NCBI GenBank assembly: GCA_902633985.1 | Contig: CACPHV010000001.1 | Span: forward strand, 1-64,000 | DNA from: an uncultured Pelagibacteraceae bacterium | Lineage (GTDB): Bacteria > Pseudomonadota > Alphaproteobacteria > Pelagibacterales > Pelagibacteraceae | Length of the DNA stretch: 64,000 nucleotides | Direction of reading: 5' to 3' | In this document: piece after piece, positions 53,957 to 61,388 of the stretch | Numbering within the stretch: position 1 is the stretch's first letter | Layout: every line of letters begins with the position of its first letter | The notes under the pieces: model-generated | The model's input: only the letters and a program-made list of their open reading frames with translations | Databases searched by the model: none | What the model was told of the DNA's origin: nothing | Made by a program: the position numbers and the translations under genes

Positions 53957-54024
53957 TTAAGTTAAAGCTATCATAATTAATAAAATTAATCATGATAGAA
54001 TTAACTTAAAAATTTAGCTTTAAC
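53957..54024 (-). other. Leader of moaA with two mutually exclusive hairpins
   Basis: Structure A: 9-bp arms at 53957-53965 and 54001-54009, then 7-bp arms at 53968-53974 and 53992-53998, then 6-bp arms at 53976-53981 and 53985-53990 around a 3-base loop. Structure B: 10-bp perfect arms at 53961-53970 and 54015-54024. Both use the segment just before the moaA ATG, so they compete; B also covers the stop codon of the upstream GYD gene. Confidence 0.6.
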
Positions 54025-54346
54025 CTGCTGGTTTATAATTAGCCATAGCCTTTGATGCCATGCCAGCAGCTTTACCCATATCCATCTCTTCTAATATGGT
54101 AAAATTTGTTATAGCTCCAGAAGCTTCAACCGCTAGCTTAACTGCTGCTGCGCCTTCAAATCCAATACTACCGCTCACAACTCCTACAAAATCATAAGCT
54201 CCTCTTGTGATCATAAAAGATTCCATCTTTCCTCCTACTGCCTCTGATAAAGCAGTAGCTGCTGCAGCTCTATCTTGGTCTGGATTACCTATAAATCCTT
54301 TAAAAGCTTGAGCTGTATAGTTTCCCATTACTATAAATTTAGCCAT
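54020..54346 (-). CDS. GYD-domain protein
   Basis: Small cytosolic alpha/beta protein of the GYD family; function unknown. Starts at ATG 54346 (MAKFIVMGNYTAQAFKGFI), not at the upstream open-frame start, because a perfect AAAGGAGGT ribosome binding site precedes it. GGKMESFMITRGAYDFVGVVSG contains the GxYD signature. 108 residues. The strong ribosome binding site and regular codon use suggest high expression. It lies just upstream of moaA on the same strand and may share its transcript. Confidence 0.88.
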   Translation of the reverse strand: MAKFIVMGNYTAQAFKGFIGNPDQDRAAAATALSEAVGGKMESFMITRGAYDFVGVVSGSIGFEGAAAVKLAVEASGAITNFTILEEMDMGKAAGMASKAMANYKPAG

Positions 54347-54350
54347 AAAT

Positions 54351-54359
54351 ACCTCCTTT
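54351..54359 (-). promoter_or_regulatory. Strong ribosome binding site of the GYD gene
   Basis: AAAGGAGGT on the minus strand four bases before the ATG at 54346. It decides the start against an in-frame upstream ATG at 54388. Confidence 0.8.
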
Positions 54360-54437
54360 ATTAGTATATAATTTAAATTACATCGCACAAAAAATAAATA
54401 AATTTTTTGTAAAAGTCTAAATTAAAAATTTAATTTA

Positions 54438-55415
54438 TTATCCTGGTGTATAAACCCTATCAGATTCAGGGTCTTTACTTGAAAAAGGTAATTTTAAAAT
54501 TTCATCCCAACATTCTTGTGGTATCTCAATGCTTGCCCATTCAAGATTTTTTTCGATACTTTGTACACTTGTAACTCCACAGAGAGTTGATGTAATTCTT
54601 TTATCTTTGATTGAAAATTGTAATGCAGCAGCACCAATATCGATATTGAAATTTTTACAAATTTTTTCAATTTTTCTTGCAGGTTCTAACTTTTTCTCTG
54701 AGACATTTTGATAAGTTATCTTTTTAAAAATATCAGGTCCCTTTGCAAGAACTCCACCAGCATATGGAGCTGCATTAATTATAGCTATATTTTTATTATG
54801 AGCATAATCGTACATTTCATTAGCTTCTCTATTAAGCAAAGTAAATCTGTTATGATTTATGAGAACATCAAAATCCCAATTTTTAATCATTGGAAACATA
54901 ATGTCTATTTTACCCATGGCTAGACCTATCGCTTTTGCTAATCCCTCCTCTTTTAATTTGAAAAGTTCATCAATAGCACCATCTTTTTTTGTAATATCGT
55001 TAATATCTTTTACATATTCTGGATCATGTAGAAAAAGTATATCTACCGAATCTACTGATAAAGTTTTTAAACTTTCTTCTATAGACTCCCTTGTACGTCT
55101 TTTATCTAGAACCAGTGTTTCCATATTTCTATCAACTTTAGTGGATAAAACAAAATTTTTTGGCCAAGCTCCAATTTTTTTAATTGCTTTTCCAATTCTT
55201 TTTTCACTCTCTCCCATTGCGTAGTTTCTTGATGTATCCAGCATATTAACTGGTCCTTGAAAAAACCTATCAAGCGTCTCTAAAGCTCTTTGTTCTGGAA
55301 CTTCATATCCATATGTATCTGGCATGCTACCTAGTGAAGATGTACCAAAACTTAATTCAGTTATTTCAACGCCAGTATTTCTTATTTTATTTTTTTTTAG
55401 GAATAAATTTTTCAT
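54438..55415 (-). CDS. Aldo/keto reductase, D-threo-aldose dehydrogenase-like
   Basis: NAD(P)-dependent oxidoreductase. The catalytic tetrad is visible: Asp and Tyr in NMLDTSRNYAMGESEKRIG, Lys in VLSTKVD, His in LFLHDPE. The early SFGTSSLGSMPDTYG pattern resembles D-threo-aldose / L-fucose 1-dehydrogenases. 325 residues. The ATG directly follows the stop of the IolG-like gene, so the two are cotranscribed. A sugar or inositol derivative is a plausible substrate, by inference. Confidence 0.85.
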   Translation of the reverse strand: MKNLFLKKNKIRNTGVEITELSFGTSSLGSMPDTYGYEVPEQRALETLDRFFQGPVNMLDTSRNYAMGESEKRIGKAIKKIGAWPKNFVLSTKVDRNMETLVLDKRRTRESIEESLKTLSVDSVDILFLHDPEYVKDINDITKKDGAIDELFKLKEEGLAKAIGLAMGKIDIMFPMIKNWDFDVLINHNRFTLLNREANEMYDYAHNKNIAIINAAPYAGGVLAKGPDIFKKITYQNVSEKKLEPARKIEKICKNFNIDIGAAALQFSIKDKRITSTLCGVTSVQSIEKNLEWASIEIPQECWDEILKLPFSSKDPESDRVYTPG

Positions 55416-56417
55416 CTAAAATTTGACATTTATAACCTTACCACTTTTTAGAGATTTGTATGCAGCGTTTGCAATTATTAAAGCATTTTTTCCATCTTCA
55501 AAGGTTACCTTTGGAGTAGTTTTTTTTATTACACATTTTACAAATTCATTAAATTGATCTTTATAAGCTTGTTCATATCTTTCAATAAAGAAAAAGTGTA
55601 AAGTATCCTTAGTATTAGTTGATTTACTTGTAAATCTCTCGACAGAATTGGGAACTTGATTATTTGATATTATCATTCCCTTACTTCCAAACACTTCAAC
55701 CCTTTGATCGTATCCATAAACAGCTCTTCTTGAATTATTAATATGTATCAGAACACCTTTTTTTGATTTTAAAATAAACATAGCAGTATCTTGATCCTTA
55801 ATTTTCTTTGCATTTTTATCAAAAAGTGCCCCACCAAATGCGGAAATTTGTACAACAGGGTCGTCTCCTAATATAAACCTTGTTAAATCAAAATCATGTA
55901 TTGTTGCATCTCTAAAAAATCCTCCTGCAGCTTTTAAATAATCTATTCCCGGAGGTTTAGGATCACGACTTGTTATGACAATCATTTCTAGTTCACCTAT
56001 TTCTTTATTGGCTCTAGCTTTCTGAGCTTTTAAGTGGCTCAAATCAAATCTTCTATTAAACCCAATCTGTATTGGTACTTTAAAATTTTGAATATCTCTC
56101 TGACAAGCGTTTACATTATTTATATTTAAATCTATAGGTTTTTCACAAAATACTGCTTTTCCTGCTTTAGCTGCTAATGTTATGTATTTTGTGTGAGTTG
56201 GAGTAGCTGAAGCTATTAAAACTGCATCTACATTTTTTGAATTGATCGCTTGTTCTATTGACTTTGCTTTTGTACAGCCAATTAATTTAACTACATCATT
56301 TGCTAATTTAGAATTAACGTCAAAAACATACTTTAAATTAGTTTTTGGATGAGCTTTTATAATTTTTGCATGCATCTTACCAATTCTACCTGCACCAATA
56401 AGAGAAAAATTTAGCAT
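55416..56417 (-). CDS. Inositol 2-dehydrogenase-like oxidoreductase (Gfo/Idh/MocA family)
   Basis: NAD-dependent dehydrogenase of polyols. Rossmann SLIGAGRIGKMHAKII at the N-terminus, catalytic lysine in FCEKPIDL, and the GGFFRDATIHDFDLTRFI motif with the Asp/His pair used by IolG. I start it at the ATG at 56417 (MLNFSLIG), since the upstream extension is a run of Ile/Leu/Phe coded by AT-rich DNA. 333 residues. It diverges from the IolE-like gene with 138 bp between them. Confidence 0.87.
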   Translation of the reverse strand: MLNFSLIGAGRIGKMHAKIIKAHPKTNLKYVFDVNSKLANDVVKLIGCTKAKSIEQAINSKNVDAVLIASATPTHTKYITLAAKAGKAVFCEKPIDLNINNVNACQRDIQNFKVPIQIGFNRRFDLSHLKAQKARANKEIGELEMIVITSRDPKPPGIDYLKAAGGFFRDATIHDFDLTRFILGDDPVVQISAFGGALFDKNAKKIKDQDTAMFILKSKKGVLIHINNSRRAVYGYDQRVEVFGSKGMIISNNQVPNSVERFTSKSTNTKDTLHFFFIERYEQAYKDQFNEFVKCVIKKTTPKVTFEDGKNALIIANAAYKSLKSGKVINVKF

Positions 56418-56508
56418 AATAAAATAGAACAGAATTAAAATTAAAATCAAGATACTTTTTAAAAAACGAAATATTATTAAAAATCTAAAAATTTCTTGAT
56501 GCCAATTA

Positions 56509-56525
56509 ATTCATATTCTATGAAT
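56509..56525. promoter_or_regulatory. Palindromic candidate operator between iolG-like and iolE-like genes
   Basis: ATTCATA-TTC-TATGAAT with perfect 7-bp arms. On the plus strand it overlaps a possible promoter (TTGATG at 56496-56501, 17 bp, TATGAA at 56519-56524). Position between two divergent, functionally related genes favours a shared operator. Confidence 0.45.
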
Positions 56526-56555
56526 AAATATTATTATAAAAACTTGTAAAAGATT

Positions 56556-57458
56556 ATGTCTGTAAAATTAGGAGTTGCACCAATTGCCTGGAGTAATGAT
56601 GATATGCCAGAACTAGGAGGGGAGACATCATTAGAACAATGCTTGTCTGAAGCGAGACAGGCAGGATTTATTGGAATAGAGTCAGGAGGAAAATTTCCCA
56701 AAACATCCGAGGAGTTAATTCCGATATTAAAAAGATTTAATTTAGACCTCTGTTCTGGATGGTATGGAGCAAATTTAAGAACAAATACAGTAGATGAAGA
56801 AAAAAATGTTATACAAGCTCAGCTAAAATTGTTTAAGGATTGTAATGCACCCTGCATAGTCTTTGCGGAAGTATCTGGTTCAATCCAAGGAGATCCAAAT
56901 AAAAAATTGTCCACAAGGCCAAAAATGAATCTAGAAGAGTCAAAGAAATATTATAAAAAAATTTCAGAAATGGGAAAATATCTTCAGGATGAAGGAATGC
57001 CACTTGCTTTTCATCATCACATGGGCACCGTTATTGAAAGTCAAGTTGATACTGTAAGGTTGTTAGAAAATACTAATGATAGTGTTAAACTGACTTTGGA
57101 TACTGGTCATATGCTATTTGCAAAAGGAAATTCGTTGGAAATTTTAAAAAATTTTGGTGAAAGAGTTATTCATATTCATTGTAAAGATATAAGAAAAAAT
57201 ATTTTAGAAAAATCTTTAAAAGAAGATTTTAGCTTTAGAGGAGCTTTTTTAGAAGGTGCTTTTACTGTTCCAGGTGATGGATGTATAAATTATACGCCAT
57301 TATTTGACATTTTAAAAAAAAATAATTATTCAGGGTGGCTAGTTGTCGAAGCAGAACAAGATCCTGCCATAGCTAATCCATTTGAATACGCAAAAATTGG
57401 TTATAATTATCTGACTGATACTCTGAATAAGAGTGGAATTAATATTTATAAAAAATAA
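56556..57458 (+). CDS. Myo-inosose-2 dehydratase-like protein (IolE family)
   Basis: TIM-barrel sugar isomerase/dehydratase fold. APIAWSNDDMPELGGETSLEQCLSEARQAGFIGIESGGKFP is the IolE opening; the metal ligands are expected in FHHHMGTVIES, LTLDTGHMLFAKG, VIHIHCKDIR and LVVEAEQDP. 300 residues is standard. The enzymes IolD, IolB and IolC that complete inositol degradation are not in the window. Confidence 0.88.
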   Translation: MSVKLGVAPIAWSNDDMPELGGETSLEQCLSEARQAGFIGIESGGKFPKTSEELIPILKRFNLDLCSGWYGANLRTNTVDEEKNVIQAQLKLFKDCNAPCIVFAEVSGSIQGDPNKKLSTRPKMNLEESKKYYKKISEMGKYLQDEGMPLAFHHHMGTVIESQVDTVRLLENTNDSVKLTLDTGHMLFAKGNSLEILKNFGERVIHIHCKDIRKNILEKSLKEDFSFRGAFLEGAFTVPGDGCINYTPLFDILKKNNYSGWLVVEAEQDPAIANPFEYAKIGYNYLTDTLNKSGINIYKK

Positions 57459-57471
57459 TTGTTTTTATATT

Positions 57472-58428
57472 CTATAATTTAACAATTTTTGATTTTTCTA
57501 GTTTTTCATCAAAAAAATCAATAATATTTTGAATTGTTTCTTTTCCCATCCTAGTCATACATTCTTCTGTGAATGCAGCAGTATGTGGACTTAAAAATAC
57601 TTTATTATTTTTTAGCAAAGGATTATTTGGATCAGGTGGTTCAATCTCAAAAACATCTAAACCAGCTCCAAGAATTAAATCTTCATTTAAAGCTTTATCA
57701 AGATCAATTTCATTTATCACTCCACCTCTTGCAGCATTGATTATGATGCAATTTTTTTTCAGATTTTTTAGTAAATCGTAATTGATAATATTCTTAGTTT
57801 TTTCATTAAGCGGTACATGAAGGGATATAGCATCCATGCTTTTCGAGGCTTCTTCTAAACTATCTACTTTTGTACCACCGTGTTTTTCAATTATTTCTTT
57901 AGAAACAAATGGATCATAGACAAAAACTTTCATTTCAAATCCATGACATCTTTTTATTAAGGCTTGTCCAATACGACCAAATCCAGCAATTAATATATTT
58001 TTATTCCACAATTCAACAGTTTTGGGCAATTTATTTCGATCATTGAATTTACCACTTTTAACAGTTTCATCATACATATTTCCTTTTTTAGAAATATTTA
58101 GCAGCATAAACATTACATGCTCAGCTACAGCCACTGCATTCGCACTTGCCGTAATTGCAAGAGTGATGTTATTTTTTTTAGTGCTCTCTAAGTCGATATT
58201 ATCATAGCCAACACCATGTCTTGATATTATTTTAAGTTTATTTGCACTATCAATTACTTCTCCAGCTAGTTTTGCAGTTCTAATTGAAACGCCATCACAA
58301 TCTTTTATTTTTGTTTTAAGAAATTCAGTATCTGTGTTTTCTATAACCTCGAAGTCGTAATCTGGATTATTTTTAACAAGCTCTATTCCAGCTTTATGTA
58401 TAGGTTGGATTACTAATATTTTTTTCAT
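57472..58428 (-). CDS. D-2-hydroxyacid dehydrogenase (SerA-like)
   Basis: NAD-dependent oxidation or reduction of a 2-hydroxy acid. NAD site LIAGFGRIGQALIKRC, catalytic Arg in INAARGGVI, Glu in VFEIEPPDP and His in SPHTAAFTEE. 318 residues and no ACT domain, so a role in serine synthesis is not assured. I use the ATG at 58428 rather than the GTG two codons upstream. It converges with the IolE-like gene with 13 bp between stops. Confidence 0.87.
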   Translation of the reverse strand: MKKILVIQPIHKAGIELVKNNPDYDFEVIENTDTEFLKTKIKDCDGVSIRTAKLAGEVIDSANKLKIISRHGVGYDNIDLESTKKNNITLAITASANAVAVAEHVMFMLLNISKKGNMYDETVKSGKFNDRNKLPKTVELWNKNILIAGFGRIGQALIKRCHGFEMKVFVYDPFVSKEIIEKHGGTKVDSLEEASKSMDAISLHVPLNEKTKNIINYDLLKNLKKNCIIINAARGGVINEIDLDKALNEDLILGAGLDVFEIEPPDPNNPLLKNNKVFLSPHTAAFTEECMTRMGKETIQNIIDFFDEKLEKSKIVKL

Positions 58429-58470
58429 AAGCACTTATACACAAATATAAGTTTTATAAAATATTAATTA

Positions 58471-59454
58471 TTAAATTAAATTAGATAAATCTCTTTTATT
58501 ATTTTTGAAAGTTGGCAGAGGATATTTAAAAGCAAATTTTCTTGGAATACATTTTTGTTTAGCTTTTTCCCAGAGAGCTAGCCATTGTTTAAAATTTTTA
58601 ATTTTAAGATTTTTTTTATTTTTACTTCTAACATAAAAATTGGGAAGAGGTTCTCTTCCAGATGGTTGTCCAGCAATATTATATCTTAGATCGGCACTTA
58701 TTCTAAAATCATTTGATCTATTTGGCAAAGAGCAGTGTATTGAATGTTTGTGCAAAAGTATCAAATCACCAATGTTCGCCTCTAAATAAATATGCTTCAT
58801 GTCATCTAATAATTCACTATTTTTTAATTCTACCTGTCCTCTGTATCCTGATATGTGATTTAGCAATCCCATTTTATTGATTTTTTTAACAGTAATCATA
58901 CATCCATTTTTTTTAGTAGTTTTAGTAAACGGAATCCATACAGTAACCATGTCAGTCAATTTTTGTCCTCTTGTATTTAATACAGCCGCATCCTGATGCC
59001 AAGGTGTTCTTCCACTTAGACCATCATAAATTGATCCTTTTGGTAATTTTTTTTCAGGTTGTTTAATTCTAGTATTTTGAACAGGGTTAGACATTATTTC
59101 TTTACCCAAAATTTTTTCTACAACATCCAAAATTTTTTTATTAGTAATTAAATTCCACAATGATTGGGTCGCAAAATAATCACTATCTCGCTTTACATGA
59201 TCTCTTGGTAATCTTGTATTAAAATATTGATCCAAATCATAAATATTAAGTTTTGAAATATATGAATATTTTTTTTTAAAATCTAAGTTAAGAACTTTTT
59301 TGATCTCTCTTTTTTTTGCATATTTTTGAATAAGACAGTCCATTACAAATTCCATATCATTAAGAATTGGTTTTAAATCTGTGTTAAAGTTAAGTACATT
59401 TTTGACGATTAGGTAACCGTTCTCGTGTAGTTTTTTTTGAAGACTATTTGTCAT
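58471..59454 (-). CDS. Phytanoyl-CoA dioxygenase (PhyH) family protein
   Basis: Fe(II)/2-oxoglutarate oxygenase. The facial triad is seen as HQD in TPWHQDAAVLNT and His in LHKHSIHCSLPNRS, with the 2-oxoglutarate Arg in FRISADLRYN. A cis-proline-rich C-terminus GREPLPNFYVRS is typical of bacterial PhyH. 327 residues. Third gene of the leftward run that starts with the PanE-like gene. Substrate unknown. Confidence 0.87.
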   Translation of the reverse strand: MTNSLQKKLHENGYLIVKNVLNFNTDLKPILNDMEFVMDCLIQKYAKKREIKKVLNLDFKKKYSYISKLNIYDLDQYFNTRLPRDHVKRDSDYFATQSLWNLITNKKILDVVEKILGKEIMSNPVQNTRIKQPEKKLPKGSIYDGLSGRTPWHQDAAVLNTRGQKLTDMVTVWIPFTKTTKKNGCMITVKKINKMGLLNHISGYRGQVELKNSELLDDMKHIYLEANIGDLILLHKHSIHCSLPNRSNDFRISADLRYNIAGQPSGREPLPNFYVRSKNKKNLKIKNFKQWLALWEKAKQKCIPRKFAFKYPLPTFKNNKRDLSNLI

Positions 59455-59485
59455 AACTAAAATTTATTTTATCATTTAGATAATT

Positions 59486-60355
59486 TCAATGTTTTGGTGC
59501 TGCGGTTAAATAGTTTGCATCATGAAAAGAGGTTAGCATTCTTTTTTTTGTATTAATTATATGTGGATAATATGAGATTCCTTTGTAATTCCATATAACA
59601 GGTTTATTTAAAGCGTAACTACCATAAATGAAAAAACGTTTTGGGCAATTTCTCTCAATAAACCGCTTAACTCCGTGATAGGAATTTGGAGTAGATTGAA
59701 AAAAAACAACGGTTCCTTTTTTGGGGGTAAAAGATTTGACTATTTCAAGCTCACTTATTTTAGGAAATCTTCTAAAACTTTTTCTTAAATTTTTTTTTGC
59801 TTTTTTCCTATAGATGGTAAGAGAGCCGCCGTTTTTTTTTGGTATGTCTGTTAAATAAATTAAGAAATTATATAATCTAGTTATATCATCCCTATGAGGT
59901 CTTAATCTATATCCTCCTTTTGATACAGAAAAGTCTATATCTAAATTTACTTTAGGATTGGTGTAATTGTTACCCAATATTTTTTTTAATTCAGTAGAAT
60001 TTAATTTTTTTTTAATAGTGAACTTTTTAGGATTAAATGATTTAGGTTTATGTAAATTTACCCATGATCCATCCTTAAAATTTTTTGTAAAAAGATTTTC
60101 AATTTTTTTATAAAAAGACTTGCTATTAAACAGTCTAAAAAGCTTTGCAGAGTTAATTGAATTTTTAATATATAAATTAAAATTTTTAGAACCTTTATTA
60201 ATCCTGTTTCTGCCCCCCATAATCATATCATCAAATGATTTTGATTTACTTATTTCTTTAATTAATAAATTACAGATGTTTTTTGAAACAACGTTGTCTC
60301 CAACTAAAACAGGAAAGTTACTTTTGATTTTTTTTAATTTGTTTGTACTGAGCAT
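59486..60355 (-). CDS. 2-oxoglutarate/Fe(II) oxygenase superfamily protein
   Basis: Cupin-fold oxygenase: HRD of the metal site in RLRPHRDDITRLYNFLIYLTD, GGSLTIY strand, and the distal region GTVVFFQSTPNSYHGVKRF with His and a following basic residue. 289 residues; the N-terminal third is Lys-rich. The ATG is immediately next to the stop of the PanE-like gene and the stop is 31 bp from the PhyH gene. Protein or small-molecule substrate cannot be told. Confidence 0.8.
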   Translation of the reverse strand: MLSTNKLKKIKSNFPVLVGDNVVSKNICNLLIKEISKSKSFDDMIMGGRNRINKGSKNFNLYIKNSINSAKLFRLFNSKSFYKKIENLFTKNFKDGSWVNLHKPKSFNPKKFTIKKKLNSTELKKILGNNYTNPKVNLDIDFSVSKGGYRLRPHRDDITRLYNFLIYLTDIPKKNGGSLTIYRKKAKKNLRKSFRRFPKISELEIVKSFTPKKGTVVFFQSTPNSYHGVKRFIERNCPKRFFIYGSYALNKPVIWNYKGISYYPHIINTKKRMLTSFHDANYLTAAPKH

Positions 60356-61300
60356 TTAGCTGTACATTCCTTCTTTCACTTTAATCATTTTATACATCAG
60401 ATCATTTAAAGGTGTCTTAACACTATGTTTTTTGCCTATTTTAGAAACTGCACCACTAATAAAGTCTATTTCAGTTTTTCTTTTATATTGAACATCAAAA
60501 GCCATTGAAGATTTATTGGTTTGCATAGAATCTACAATTTTATTGAACATAAATAAGCACTCATCTTCAGAAACATTCACACCATCAGCAAGTGCAACTT
60601 CTCGAGTTTCTAAAATTATTTCTTTACCTAAACCACGAGATACTTCGTTTGCTTTGTTGTTTATGTATAAGTCAGTATGATGAAGATCAAAAATCGCAGA
60701 CAATGGTCCAATTGCTGTTAAAGCAAAAAGTTTCATCCATTTTCTTTTTTTTACATCTTCAGCAGCAATCATTTCAAGATTATGAGCTGTAAAAGTATCT
60801 GCTATTTCTTTTATTCGATCAGAAATTCCCCCTTCGTACTCACCTATCCAAGATGGTAACGAACCATGATTCATTATATGTCCTGGTCCCAAAATATTTG
60901 AAGCCTGAGTTGTTGTTCCACCAATTACTTTTTCATCACCCACAATACTTTGAATAATTGCTTCATGACCAATACCATTTTGAAAAGACATGAACACCGT
61001 TTTATCTCCTATAATATTTTTAATACTATTTAATGCTGGATCTAAAGCTGTTGCTTTACACATAACAATTACAGCATCTACTTTGTCTAAAGAGGATGGA
61101 TTTGAAGTGGCTTTGACTTTAATTATTCGATCACCTCCATAACCGTCTATTTTCAAACCATTTTTATTTATTGCATCTACATGTTCTTTCCAAACATCAA
61201 TTAAAATTACATTTAAACCTTTTTCTGCAAGTAAACCGCCAAATAAGCAACCCATTGCTCCTGCACCAAGGACAGCTACCTTCAAATGTTTGTTTATCAT
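60356..61300 (-). CDS. Ketopantoate reductase-like dehydrogenase (PanE/ApbA family)
   Basis: Family of NADP-dependent 2-hydroxyacid dehydrogenases. Rossmann LGAGAMGCLFGGLLAEKG, VMCKATALDPAL, MSFQNGIGHEAII with the substrate Asn, and the lysine in RKWMKLF. By recalled alignment the two asparagines that follow this lysine in E. coli PanE are Leu and Gly here (FALTAIGPLSA), so the substrate may not be ketopantoate. 314 residues. First gene of a three-gene leftward run; divergent from the DUF1907-like gene. Confidence 0.82.
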   Translation of the reverse strand: MINKHLKVAVLGAGAMGCLFGGLLAEKGLNVILIDVWKEHVDAINKNGLKIDGYGGDRIIKVKATSNPSSLDKVDAVIVMCKATALDPALNSIKNIIGDKTVFMSFQNGIGHEAIIQSIVGDEKVIGGTTTQASNILGPGHIMNHGSLPSWIGEYEGGISDRIKEIADTFTAHNLEMIAAEDVKKRKWMKLFALTAIGPLSAIFDLHHTDLYINNKANEVSRGLGKEIILETREVALADGVNVSEDECLFMFNKIVDSMQTNKSSMAFDVQYKRKTEIDFISGAVSKIGKKHSVKTPLNDLMYKMIKVKEGMYS

Positions 61301-61340
61301 CGTTACCTTATTTAAAATTATTTATGTATAGAAATTATAT

Positions 61341-61360
61341 ATATTATCTATAGACAATAT
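61341..61360. promoter_or_regulatory. 20-bp palindromic candidate operator in the divergent region
   Basis: ATATTATCTATAGACAATAT: 9 of 10 base pairs are symmetric about 61350/61351. It is centred in the 88-bp gap between the PanE-like and DUF1907-like genes, where it could control both directions. The winged-helix protein encoded at 62394 is the natural candidate to bind it. Confidence 0.55.
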
Positions 61361-61388
61361 GCAAAATAAATAATAGCTTATTATCAAC

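Noticed and set aside
53957-54024. Moco riboswitch upstream of moaA
   Set aside because: The known motif is longer, multi-branched and G-rich. This region is 68 nt and almost wholly A/T, with simple competing stems.
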